DNA from: Pontivivens ytuae
Lineage (GTDB): Bacteria > Pseudomonadota > Alphaproteobacteria > Rhodobacterales > Rhodobacteraceae
Reading direction: 5' to 3'
Assembly (NCBI RefSeq): GCF_015679265.1
Contig: NZ_CP064942.1
Location: forward strand, 1,458,001-1,522,000
Length of the DNA stretch: 64,000 nt
A program made the translations under genes and the position numbers. Of this stretch, positions 26,031 through 33,292 are shown piece after piece; within the stretch, counting starts at the first letter, position 1, and each line of letters opens with the position of its first letter. Under the pieces are notes generated by a model. It was given only the letters and a program-made list of their open reading frames with translations, did no database searches and was not told where the DNA came from.

Positions 26031-27659
26031 CTAGCCGCTCGGATCGTCGGGTTCCAGACGCGAAAGCGTGCCTTTGTAGCGGACGATCAGGCCGAGGCCG
26101 AGCGGGGCATGGAGGGCCACGTCGAAGGCCGGTTTGCCGTCGGGTCCGGCCCGCTCGGTCGCCACGGATTTCGGCAGCAGAAACCGGGGGATGGGCAGGC
26201 CGAGGACGCGGCCAGAGGCGACTGGGAAGGCGAGCGCGTCTTTTGTCGCCGTCAGGTCGAGCGCGAACTCGGTGGGGCCGAAGCGTTCGTGCATCGCGCC
26301 GTTCTTCCAGCGGAGGTGCGAGCGGAATTTTCGCTTGCCGAAGGTCCGGGTCCAACGCTCGGTGTCGCCACGCCGCTCCATCACGACGCGGACCGGGGTG
26401 TCGGTCGTCGCAGCGGGAAAACCGAAGAGGCGGCGGATCAGGGCCGGGATCACGCCTCTCCCGTTCTCGATGGAGGCGGTGCCGGTCCAGATCGCCATGT
26501 CGGTGAAGTTGTGCAGGGCGCGAACCTCGGGCGGCAGGTCGTGGAAGCCGCTGACATGTCGGGGGAAAAGCGGTTCGACCTCCTCCTCGAAACGCGGGAA
26601 GCGGATCTGGAGGCCCTCCATCCCCGCCTCCAGCGCATCGAGCGGGATCTCGTCGACGCAGGCGCGGGCGCCGGGTTCGAGCGTGTCGAGGCGACCGGCA
26701 AGGACGCGCGCGGGGATCGCGGGGACGAAGGGGCCGTCGCCGCCCTCCGCAATCACCGACCATTGGCGGCGGAGCGTGCGGCCTTCACTCCGGCCCGTGA
26801 CGATCACCGCCATCCCGCCGGTCCCGGTGCCGAAGGGCTTCAGGAGCACCGCCGCCCAGTGGATCGGCACCGTGAGCAGGGTCAGGCGCGGCAGCAGGCG
26901 GCGTTTGCGCAGCCAGGCAATTACGCCGAGGCCACGATGCATCAGGCCAAGCTCCAGGCCCGCACGGAAGAGGACGGTCTCGGCCCCGAAATGCTTTGGA
27001 AACAGGGCGAGATCCGGCGCGCCGATCAGGCTGCCCGGGCGTTCGAGGCCGGGCTCCAGCGGGACCACGCGGCGATCCTCGAAGCCCGAAATTTCCTCCC
27101 ACCGGCCGCCGCGGCGGATGCGCAGGGGCTCACCGGCCTGGGCGAGGATGCTGCCGATCACGGCACGGCCGCGCGGCGCGCGGTTGCCGGGGAGCAGCGC
27201 GCTCTCGATCTGCGTCACGTCGAGGCCGTCGGCGAGCGCGGTGGCCGCAGCACCCGTGATCGCGGGCATGGTGGAGACGCCGGAGAAGACCGTGACGCCC
27301 GCGGCGCGCGCTTCGGCGTCCAGCGCGGTGATCCCGGCGGTGAACTCCGGATCGTCGGAGAAGTCGAAGCAGTGCATCCCGGCGGCGATCGCAGCATAAG
27401 CGACGCGGTAGGGATCGGACCCGAGGGTCTGAAAGGGTCCCGTCGCATCGACGACGAGATCCGCGCCGCTCTCGCCCAGCGCGGACAGATCGCCGGCGCG
27501 GTCGAGCATCAGCGGCTCCCCGCCATGCTCGGCACAGAACGCCTCCGCCTTCGTCCGCGAGCGGCCCGCGACGATGACCTCGTGACCGTCCCGAAGCAGC
27601 AGCCGCGCGAGCCGCCCGCCGAAGACGCCATAGCCGCCAAGGATGAGAATGCGGGCCAT
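26031..27659 (-). CDS. Saccharopine dehydrogenase-like NAD(P)-binding protein with DUF4166 domain
   Basis: A 542-residue protein. The N-terminal Rossmann fold begins MARILILGGYGVFGGRLARLL (nucleotide loop GGYGVFGG at 8-15) and belongs to the saccharopine-dehydrogenase-like group. The last 180 residues resemble DUF4166 (RFPRFEEEVEPLFP, WTRTFGKRKF, ERFGPTEFALDL). Two hydrophobic stretches in the middle may be membrane-facing. Its substrate is unknown. The start at 27659 is the first Met of the Rossmann fold; the long upstream frame is noise. Confidence 0.82.
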   Translation of the reverse strand: MARILILGGYGVFGGRLARLLLRDGHEVIVAGRSRTKAEAFCAEHGGEPLMLDRAGDLSALGESGADLVVDATGPFQTLGSDPYRVAYAAIAAGMHCFDFSDDPEFTAGITALDAEARAAGVTVFSGVSTMPAITGAAATALADGLDVTQIESALLPGNRAPRGRAVIGSILAQAGEPLRIRRGGRWEEISGFEDRRVVPLEPGLERPGSLIGAPDLALFPKHFGAETVLFRAGLELGLMHRGLGVIAWLRKRRLLPRLTLLTVPIHWAAVLLKPFGTGTGGMAVIVTGRSEGRTLRRQWSVIAEGGDGPFVPAIPARVLAGRLDTLEPGARACVDEIPLDALEAGMEGLQIRFPRFEEEVEPLFPRHVSGFHDLPPEVRALHNFTDMAIWTGTASIENGRGVIPALIRRLFGFPAATTDTPVRVVMERRGDTERWTRTFGKRKFRSHLRWKNGAMHERFGPTEFALDLTATKDALAFPVASGRVLGLPIPRFLLPKSVATERAGPDGKPAFDVALHAPLGLGLIVRYKGTLSRLEPDDPSG

Positions 27660-27755
27660 GGCCCCTCCGGTTTTTCGTGGATCAGACAAGGGTTTGCTTA
27701 GTGCGGCGGCAGCCTTATTCATCTGTGACAGCGGGACGCAAAGGGGAGAGGCGGC

Positions 27756-28535
27756 ATGGCCTGGTGGCTCGATCTGATATTCGACGTGATCGTCGCGGGG
27801 GCGATCGCGGTCATCGCGCTGGCGCTGGCAAGCTTCGTGAAGGCGCAGATCCGGTCCTTCGGGCGGCGCTCGGACCGGTTCGACGAGACGCTGATGAACT
27901 TCCTCGCCACCGTGGCGCGGTACGCGGTGCTGGTCTTTGCAGCGATCTTCATCCTGGCGCGGTTCGGGATCCAGACGGCCTCCCTCATCGCGGTCCTTGG
28001 TGCGGCGGGCATCGCGATCGGGCTGGCGCTGCAGGGAACGCTGTCGAACCTCGCCTCTGGGCTGATGCTGCTCGCCTTCCGCCCCTTCAACACAGGCGAC
28101 TACGTGGAGGCGGGCGGCAAGTCCGGCACGGTGACGGAGATCAGCCTCTTCACCACGGAGCTCACGACGCCCGACAACGTGCAGGTCTTCGTGCCCAACC
28201 GCGATGTCTGGGACGGGCCGATCACCAACTACTCCGCCCATGAGGAGCGGCGCGTGGACCTCGTGCTGGGCGTCGGCTACGGCGCGAACCTCAAGGAGGT
28301 GGAGAACGTGATCCGCGGCGTGCTGGATGCGGAGGGACGGCTGCACGACGACAAGCCGGTCTTCGTGAAGGTGACGGCCCTCGGCGATAGCGCGGTGGAG
28401 TTCACGGTGCGGGTCTGGGTCGCGCGCGGTGACTACTTCGACGTGAAATGCGACCTGACCGCGGCGTTGAAGGAAGCGATGGACGATGCGGGCATCGACA
28501 TCCCCTATCCCACCCGCACGATCGTGAACGGATGA
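27756..28535 (+). CDS. Small-conductance mechanosensitive channel (MscS)
   Basis: A 259-residue inner-membrane channel that opens under membrane tension during osmotic down-shock. TM1 is at about 5-28 and TM2 at about 50-72. The pore helix carries the glycine/alanine pattern AVLGAAGIAIGLALQGTLSNLASG, followed by the FRPFNTGDYVEAGGKSGTVTEI beta-domain start. The length matches minimal MscS. AAGGGGAGAGG precedes the ATG. It overlaps the haloacid dehalogenase gene by 4 bp. Confidence 0.93.
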   Translation: MAWWLDLIFDVIVAGAIAVIALALASFVKAQIRSFGRRSDRFDETLMNFLATVARYAVLVFAAIFILARFGIQTASLIAVLGAAGIAIGLALQGTLSNLASGLMLLAFRPFNTGDYVEAGGKSGTVTEISLFTTELTTPDNVQVFVPNRDVWDGPITNYSAHEERRVDLVLGVGYGANLKEVENVIRGVLDAEGRLHDDKPVFVKVTALGDSAVEFTVRVWVARGDYFDVKCDLTAALKEAMDDAGIDIPYPTRTIVNG

Positions 28536-29230
28536 TCCGGGCCTGCATCTTCGACGTGTTCGGCACGCTGGTCGACTGGCGGACCGGGATCGCGGAGGCC
28601 GCGGCCCCGGTGTTCGCGCGGCATGGCATCGCGCACGACCCCTTCGATTTCGCCGACCGCTGGCGGGCCGAGTACCAGCCGGGGATGGAGGCCGTGCGCT
28701 CCGGCGGGCGTGGCTATGTCCGGCTGGAGGTCCTGCATCGGGAGAACCTGGACCGCGCGCTTATCGGCGCTGGGATCGACCTGCCGGTGATGGAGCGCGA
28801 TGGGCTGAACGAGGGCTGGACCCGGCTGCCGCCCTGGCCGGATGTCGTTGAGGGGCTTCGGGCGGTGCGGGCGAAGATGCTGGCCGCGCCCTGCTCCAAC
28901 GGCTCCATCGCGCTGATGGCGCGGCTGGCCCGCTTCGGCGGGCTGCAGTGGGACGCGATCACGGGGGCGGAGATCGCGCGGAACTACAAGCCGATGGCGG
29001 AGGTGTACCATGCCTCCGCCGCCGCTCTCGGCTTCGCGCCGGGGGAGGTCATGATGGTCGCGACGCACAACGACGACCTCGCGGCAGCGCGGGCGGCGGG
29101 GCTGCGCACCGGCTATTTCCCGCGGCCTCTGGAATACGGGCCAGCGCGCGGGCGGGATCTGGAGCCGGCGCAGGACTGGGACATCGTGGCCGAGGATCTG
29201 CCGGGCCTCGCGGCCCAGTTGCCCGGATGA
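28532..29230 (+). CDS. Haloacid dehalogenase, type II
   Basis: A 232-residue HAD-superfamily hydrolase. The nucleophile motif is CIFDVFGTLVDW (Asp8). Motif II is CSNGS, Lys is in NYKPMAEVY, and the acidic motif is VATHNDDLAAARAAG. This arrangement fits the (S)-2-haloacid dehalogenase subfamily, which hydrolyses 2-haloalkanoates, although many such homologues act on other small molecules. It overlaps the channel gene upstream and the aminotransferase gene downstream by ATGA. Confidence 0.88.
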   Translation: MIRACIFDVFGTLVDWRTGIAEAAAPVFARHGIAHDPFDFADRWRAEYQPGMEAVRSGGRGYVRLEVLHRENLDRALIGAGIDLPVMERDGLNEGWTRLPPWPDVVEGLRAVRAKMLAAPCSNGSIALMARLARFGGLQWDAITGAEIARNYKPMAEVYHASAAALGFAPGEVMMVATHNDDLAAARAAGLRTGYFPRPLEYGPARGRDLEPAQDWDIVAEDLPGLAAQLPG

Positions 29231-30138
29231 CCGGGCTGGAGCAGGGCGCCGCCTGGATGGACGGGCGGATCATCCCGGTGACGGACGCGGCGATCCCCGT
29301 CACGGACTGGGGCGTCACCCATTCCGACATCGCCTATGACGTGGTGCCGGTCTGGCAGGGTGCGTTCTTCCGGCTCGACGACTACGTGACCCGCTTCCTC
29401 GCCTCGCTCAGCGCACTGCGGATGGAGATCGGGATGGACCGCGCGGCGATCGAAGCAGCGCTGCACGAGATGGTCGCCGCCTCCGGCCTGCGCGACGCCT
29501 ATGTGGCGATGGTCGCAGCCCGAGGCCGCAACCCGGTGCCGGGCTCGCGCGATCCGCGCGACTGCGCCAACCACTTCTACGCCTGGTGCGTGCCCTACGT
29601 GCATGTCGTGAAGCCGGTGGTGGTGGAGCAGGGCTGTGCCGTCTGGATCGCCAAGTCCGTGCGCCGCATCCCGAAGGACAGCGTCGATCCGACGGTGAAG
29701 AACTACCACTGGGGGGACTTCACCTCCGGCCTCTTCGAGGCGAAGGAGCGGGGCTACGAGACCACGCTGCTGCTCGACCATGCGGGCAACGTGACGGAGG
29801 GGCCGGGCTTCAACGCCTTCGCGCTTTTCGGGCGGCGGATCGTGACGCCGGATGCGGGCGTGCTTCACGGCATCACGCGGCGCACGGTGCTGGAGATGGC
29901 TGCCGAGGCGGGGTTGGAGACGGAGGTGCGCCCCCTGCCCCTCGCCGAGTTCCTGGAGGCGGACGAGGTGTTCCTCTCCTCCTCCGGCGGCGGGGTGATC
30001 CCGGTGGCGCGGGTGGACGAGCGGGTGTTCTCGAACGGGCGGCCGGGGCCGGTGGCGCGCGATCTGCGCGACCGGTACTTCGCGTGGATGGGGCGGGCGG
30101 CGCATCGCAGCCCGGTGGACTACGGCCCTAGCGGGTGA
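29227..30138 (+). CDS. Class IV (branched-chain type) PLP aminotransferase
   Basis: A 303-residue fold-type IV PLP enzyme. The phosphate/PLP region carries the likely Schiff-base lysine in VDPTVKNYHWGDF, and the cofactor-binding Glu in VTEGPGFNAF. The DWGVTHSDIAYDVV N-terminal strand is typical of branched-chain, D-amino-acid and aminodeoxychorismate lyase relatives. Its exact substrate (branched-chain amino acid versus D-alanine or an (R)-amine) is not decidable by eye. It is the third gene of a coupled operon, and its end overlaps the convergent RNA methyltransferase gene by 11 bp. Confidence 0.85.
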   Translation: MTGLEQGAAWMDGRIIPVTDAAIPVTDWGVTHSDIAYDVVPVWQGAFFRLDDYVTRFLASLSALRMEIGMDRAAIEAALHEMVAASGLRDAYVAMVAARGRNPVPGSRDPRDCANHFYAWCVPYVHVVKPVVVEQGCAVWIAKSVRRIPKDSVDPTVKNYHWGDFTSGLFEAKERGYETTLLLDHAGNVTEGPGFNAFALFGRRIVTPDAGVLHGITRRTVLEMAAEAGLETEVRPLPLAEFLEADEVFLSSSGGGVIPVARVDERVFSNGRPGPVARDLRDRYFAWMGRAAHRSPVDYGPSG

Positions 30139-31351
30139 AGCCCGCGACGAGCTCCACATGGCTCGACCAGCGGAACTGATCGACGATGGTCACGGGGCCG
30201 AGGCGGAAGCCGTGCTCCACCAAGAGCTTCGCATCGCGGGCGAAGGTGACGGGGTTGCAGGAGACATGGGCGAGGCAGGCAAGCCCGCTCGCCGCGATCT
30301 CGGCCACCTGCGCCTGCGCGCCCGCGCGTGGCGGATCGATCACGGCGGCATCGTAATCCTTGAGCTCCGAGGGCAGCAGCGGGCGGCGGAAGAGGTCGCG
30401 CGCCTTTGTGGTGACGCGCTTGAGGCCCGGCGTCTCCCGCCACGCGCGGTCGAGGGCGGCGAGCATGTCGGCGGCGCTTTCAACCGCGTGAACCTCCGCC
30501 GTCTCGGCAAGCGGCAGGGCGAAGGTGCCGCATCCGGCGAAGAGGTCGACGACGCGCGGAGCGTTGCCGACGATCCGGCGGACCTCCGCGACGAGGGCGG
30601 CCTCGCCTTCCGGAGTCGCTTGCAGAAAGGCGCCGGGCGGCGGGATCACGTGGCCGCGGCCCATCCTCTGCCGCGGCGGGGCGGGCGTGGCGATCACCTC
30701 GCCGTTCCAGCTGAGCCGGGCGATGTTGTGGGTGTGGATGAGGCCGGCGAGCTCGACGAGTTGCGCAGGCTCCAGCGGCTTCGCCTCGTCCACCGCCACG
30801 TCCGGCCCGGCCTCCGACAGCGTGACCGATAGACGCAGGATCCCCTTGCGGGAGGCGCCGAGGCGGGTCAGCGCGTCGAGGAGCGGCCGGAGCGCGAGGA
30901 GGTCGGGATGGACGACGCGGCACTCCGGCACCTCGACCACCTGATGGGCGGCGCGGGCGTGAAAGCCGACGGTAACACCCTTCCTGGTGCGCTTGCCTGC
31001 GAAGGTGGCGCGACGGCGGGAGCGCTCCGGCGAGGTCGCGACCTGCGAGATCGGGGCCTGCAGGCCCTGCGCGGCCAGCGCCGTCTCCACCACCTGCCGC
31101 CGCCAGTCGGCGACCAGCGTGTCGGAGGCATGCTGCATCACGCAGCCGCCGCACTGGCCGAAATGGGGGCAAGGCGCCTTCACCCGATCGGAGATGGGCG
31201 TGACGATGCGCGGCGCGGCCATGCGCCCCTCCACGATCTCGCCCGCCACGACCTCACCGGGCAGGGCGCCGGGCGCGTGCACCGGCGCGCCGTCCACCGT
31301 GGAAACCCCGTCGCCCAGATGGCCGAGCCGCTCGATCGTGATCGTATCCAT
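30128..31351 (-). CDS. Class I SAM-dependent RNA (uracil-5-)methyltransferase, RlmD/TrmA family
   Basis: A 407-residue enzyme that methylates C5 of a uridine, most likely in 23S rRNA. It has an N-terminal TRAM-like domain (ITIERLGHLGDGVS). A 4Fe-4S cysteine cluster CPHFGQCGGC occurs near residue 60. The SAM motif is VVDLFAGCGTFALPLA, and the active-site nucleophile is in SCNPVTFARD. The length is close to RlmD. The start is set at 31351, where the TRAM-like fold begins. It is divergent from the glycine riboswitch-gcv operon. Confidence 0.88.
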   Translation of the reverse strand: MDTITIERLGHLGDGVSTVDGAPVHAPGALPGEVVAGEIVEGRMAAPRIVTPISDRVKAPCPHFGQCGGCVMQHASDTLVADWRRQVVETALAAQGLQAPISQVATSPERSRRRATFAGKRTRKGVTVGFHARAAHQVVEVPECRVVHPDLLALRPLLDALTRLGASRKGILRLSVTLSEAGPDVAVDEAKPLEPAQLVELAGLIHTHNIARLSWNGEVIATPAPPRQRMGRGHVIPPPGAFLQATPEGEAALVAEVRRIVGNAPRVVDLFAGCGTFALPLAETAEVHAVESAADMLAALDRAWRETPGLKRVTTKARDLFRRPLLPSELKDYDAAVIDPPRAGAQAQVAEIAASGLACLAHVSCNPVTFARDAKLLVEHGFRLGPVTIVDQFRWSSHVELVAGFTR

Positions 31352-31433
31352 GGCGGCGATGTACGGCCTCAGGGCCGCATGTGCAGCAAAAATCCTTGCG
31401 GGACGCCGCGGCTCGGGTATGTTTCCACCGTCC

Positions 31434-31584
31434 CGTCCGGGAGAATGCGGCACGCGCCGCTGCCGAAGGAGCAACCGCCCCGGAAACTCTCAGGCCCACG
31501 GACCGGCGGGATCAGGACTCTGGAGAGAGGCGCAGGCCGCGCCCGCCGACGGGATAACGATCTCAGGCGAACGGACAGAGGGGG
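31434..31584 (+). ncRNA. Tandem glycine riboswitch
   Basis: Two consecutive glycine aptamers. The first (about 31434-31510) contains GGGAGAA, GCCGAAGGAGCAA (31462-31474) and GGAAACTCTCAGG (31482-31494) followed by GGACCG. The second (about 31517-31584) contains CTGGAGAG, GCCGACGGGATAA (31544-31556) and CTCAGGC, then ACGGACAGAGGGG. These are the conserved core segments of the gcvT element. The paired arrangement gives sharper glycine response in known examples. It precedes gcvT by 160 nt and should switch the glycine cleavage operon on when glycine is abundant. Confidence 0.93.
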
Positions 31585-31588
31585 CATC

Positions 31589-31609
31589 GCCGCGCGACGG
31601 GCGCGCGGC
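31589..31609 (+). promoter_or_regulatory. Hairpin after the riboswitch
   Basis: A perfect 8-bp stem, GCCGCGCG (31589-31596) and CGCGCGGC (31602-31609), with a 5-nt loop directly follows the second aptamer. No T-run follows, so it is not a standard terminator. It may be part of the expression platform. Confidence 0.4.
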
Positions 31610-31660
31610 CTGATGCTGACGGGGCTGCTCATGATCGGACTTCTGCATTCTCTCTTCGCG

Positions 31661-31718
31661 AAATATCCCCGCCGGAGGCTCCCGGTGGCGATCGCAGATG
31701 CCTCCGGCGGGGATATTT
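31661..31718. repeat. Perfect 19-bp inverted repeat pair in the gcvT leader
   Basis: AAATATCCCCGCCGGAGGC at 31661-31679 is exactly inverted at 31700-31718, with a 20-nt loop. Both arms are copies of the intergenic repeat of this genome. The right copy continues into GGACAGATGAAGGAGGG, and its AAGGAGG tail (from 31729) serves as the gcvT ribosome-binding site. The structure lies between riboswitch and start codon, so it could be the regulated terminator or an anti-Shine-Dalgarno partner. The rest of the 31352-31743 gap holds only the riboswitch. Confidence 0.7.
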
Positions 31719-31743
31719 CTGGACAGATGAAGGAGGGTGTGCA

Positions 31744-32829
31744 GTGAGCGGGCTGAAGCGCACGCCGCTGGCCGATCTTCACGCGCGCCTCGGCGGCAAG
31801 ATGGTGCCCTTCGCCGGGTGGGAGATGCCGGTGCAGTACGCGGACGGCGTGCTGAAGGAGCACCTGCACACGCGCGCCGCCGCCGGGCTCTTCGACGTGA
31901 GCCACATGGGGCAGCTCCGGCTCACCGGCGCGGACCGGGTGGAGGCGCTGGAGCGGCTGATGCCGGTCAACGTGGCCGAGCTGAAGCCCGGGCGGCAGCG
32001 TTACGGGCTGCTGACGAATGCGGTGGGCGGGATCCTCGACGATCTGATGTTCGCCAATATGGGCGACTGGATCTTCTTGGTGGTGAACGCCGCGCGGGCC
32101 GATCACGACATCCCGCATATCGCGGCCGAGACCAAGGTCGAGGTGCTCGACCGGGCGCTGATCGCCCTGCAGGGACCCGCGGCGGAGGAGGCGCTCGCGG
32201 CGCTGAACGGAGATGTGCGCGACATGCGCTTCATGGACGCGCGGGTGATGCCGCTGATCGAGGGCGACTGCTTCATCACACGTTCCGGCTATACCGGCGA
32301 GGACGGGTTCGAGATCTCGGTGCCGCGTGACGAGGCGGAGGCCGTGGCCGAGGCGCTGCTGGAGCAGGAGGGCGTCGCGCCCGTCGGTCTCGGCGCGCGG
32401 GACAGCCTGCGGCTGGAGGCGGGGCTCTGCCTTTACGGCAACGACATCGACGAGGGCACCACGCCGGTGGAGGCGGGGCTGACCTGGGCGATCCAGAAGC
32501 GGCGGCGGGAAGAGGGCGGCTATCCGGGTGCGGACGTCATCGGACCGCAACTTGCGACGGGGGCGGCGCGTCAGCGCGTCGGCCTGCGCCCCACCGGTCG
32601 GGCGCCGCTGCGCGCGGGCACGCCGCTTCATGCCGAGGAGAACGGACCCGAGATCGGCAGGATCACCTCCGGCGGCTTCGGCCCAACGGTCGGCGGTCCG
32701 ATCTCCATGGGCTATGTGCCGAGCGAATTTTCACAGGCGGGCACCGGGCTATTTGCGTCGCTCAGGGGGCGCTTCGAGCCGGTGACGGTCGCGCCCCTGC
32801 CCTTCGTTCAACAGAGCTACAAGAGGTAA
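31744..32829 (+). CDS. gcvT: Glycine cleavage system T protein (aminomethyltransferase)
   Basis: A 361-residue tetrahydrofolate-dependent aminomethyltransferase. It takes the aminomethyl group from lipoyl-GcvH, releasing ammonia and giving 5,10-methylene-THF. Family segments include MVPFAGWEMPVQY, GLFDVSHMGQ, the folate-binding acidic region SGYTGEDGFEIS, and ARDSLRLEAGLCLYGNDID. It begins with GTG, and AAGGAGGG is 8 nt upstream. It is the first gene of gcvT-gcvH-gcvP and 3 bp precede gcvH. Confidence 0.95.
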   Translation: MSGLKRTPLADLHARLGGKMVPFAGWEMPVQYADGVLKEHLHTRAAAGLFDVSHMGQLRLTGADRVEALERLMPVNVAELKPGRQRYGLLTNAVGGILDDLMFANMGDWIFLVVNAARADHDIPHIAAETKVEVLDRALIALQGPAAEEALAALNGDVRDMRFMDARVMPLIEGDCFITRSGYTGEDGFEISVPRDEAEAVAEALLEQEGVAPVGLGARDSLRLEAGLCLYGNDIDEGTTPVEAGLTWAIQKRRREEGGYPGADVIGPQLATGAARQRVGLRPTGRAPLRAGTPLHAEENGPEIGRITSGGFGPTVGGPISMGYVPSEFSQAGTGLFASLRGRFEPVTVAPLPFVQQSYKR

Positions 32830-32832
32830 CAG

Positions 32833-33198
32833 ATGGCGCTGAAATTCACCGAAGAGCACGAGTGGCTGAAGGTCGACGGCGACGAGGTCATCGTCGGCAT
32901 CACGGAGCACGCGCAGAGCCAGCTCGGCGATCTCGTATTCGTGGAGCTGCCCGAGCCCGGCACCAAGGTGGAGAAGGACGACGAGATCGTGGTGATCGAG
33001 AGCGTCAAGGCGGCCTCCGACATCATGGCGCCGCTGGACGGGGAGATCACGGCCGTGAACGACAAGATCGTGGAGACGCCCTCGCTGGTGAACGAGGATC
33101 CGATGGAGGAAGGCTGGTTCTTCCGCATGTCGCTGAACGATCCGTCGGAGCTCGACGGGCTGATGGACGAGGACGCCTACAAGGCCTTCGTAGGCTGA
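32833..33198 (+). CDS. gcvH: Glycine cleavage system H protein
   Basis: A 121-residue lipoyl carrier protein that shuttles the aminomethyl group between GcvP, GcvT and the L protein. The lipoylated lysine is Lys59 in [12 protein letters not shown]. The full length matches the family. AGAGGTAACAG precedes the ATG. Confidence 0.96.
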   Translation: MALKFTEEHEWLKVDGDEVIVGITEHAQSQLGDLVFVELPEPGTKVEKDDEIVVIESVKAASDIMAPLDGEITAVNDKIVETPSLVNEDPMEEGWFFRMSLNDPSELDGLMDEDAYKAFVG

Positions 33199-33209
33199 GG
33201 GTTGGGACC

Positions 33210-33238
33210 GTCCCGGGCGGCAGACCCGGGACCTTTTT
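33210..33238 (+). terminator. Intrinsic terminator-like hairpin between gcvH and gcvP
   Basis: GTCCCGGG (33210-33217) pairs with CCCGGGAC (33225-33232) around a 7-nt loop and is followed by a C and five Ts. A second hairpin, CCCGGAC (33252-33258) and GTCCGGG (33263-33269), follows within the same spacer. It could reduce gcvP relative to gcvT/gcvH or protect the upstream mRNA end. Confidence 0.6.
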
Positions 33239-33292
33239 GAGACCGAACGGCCCCGGACCGGCGTCCGGGACGGTCGGCAGAGGATGAGAGTG

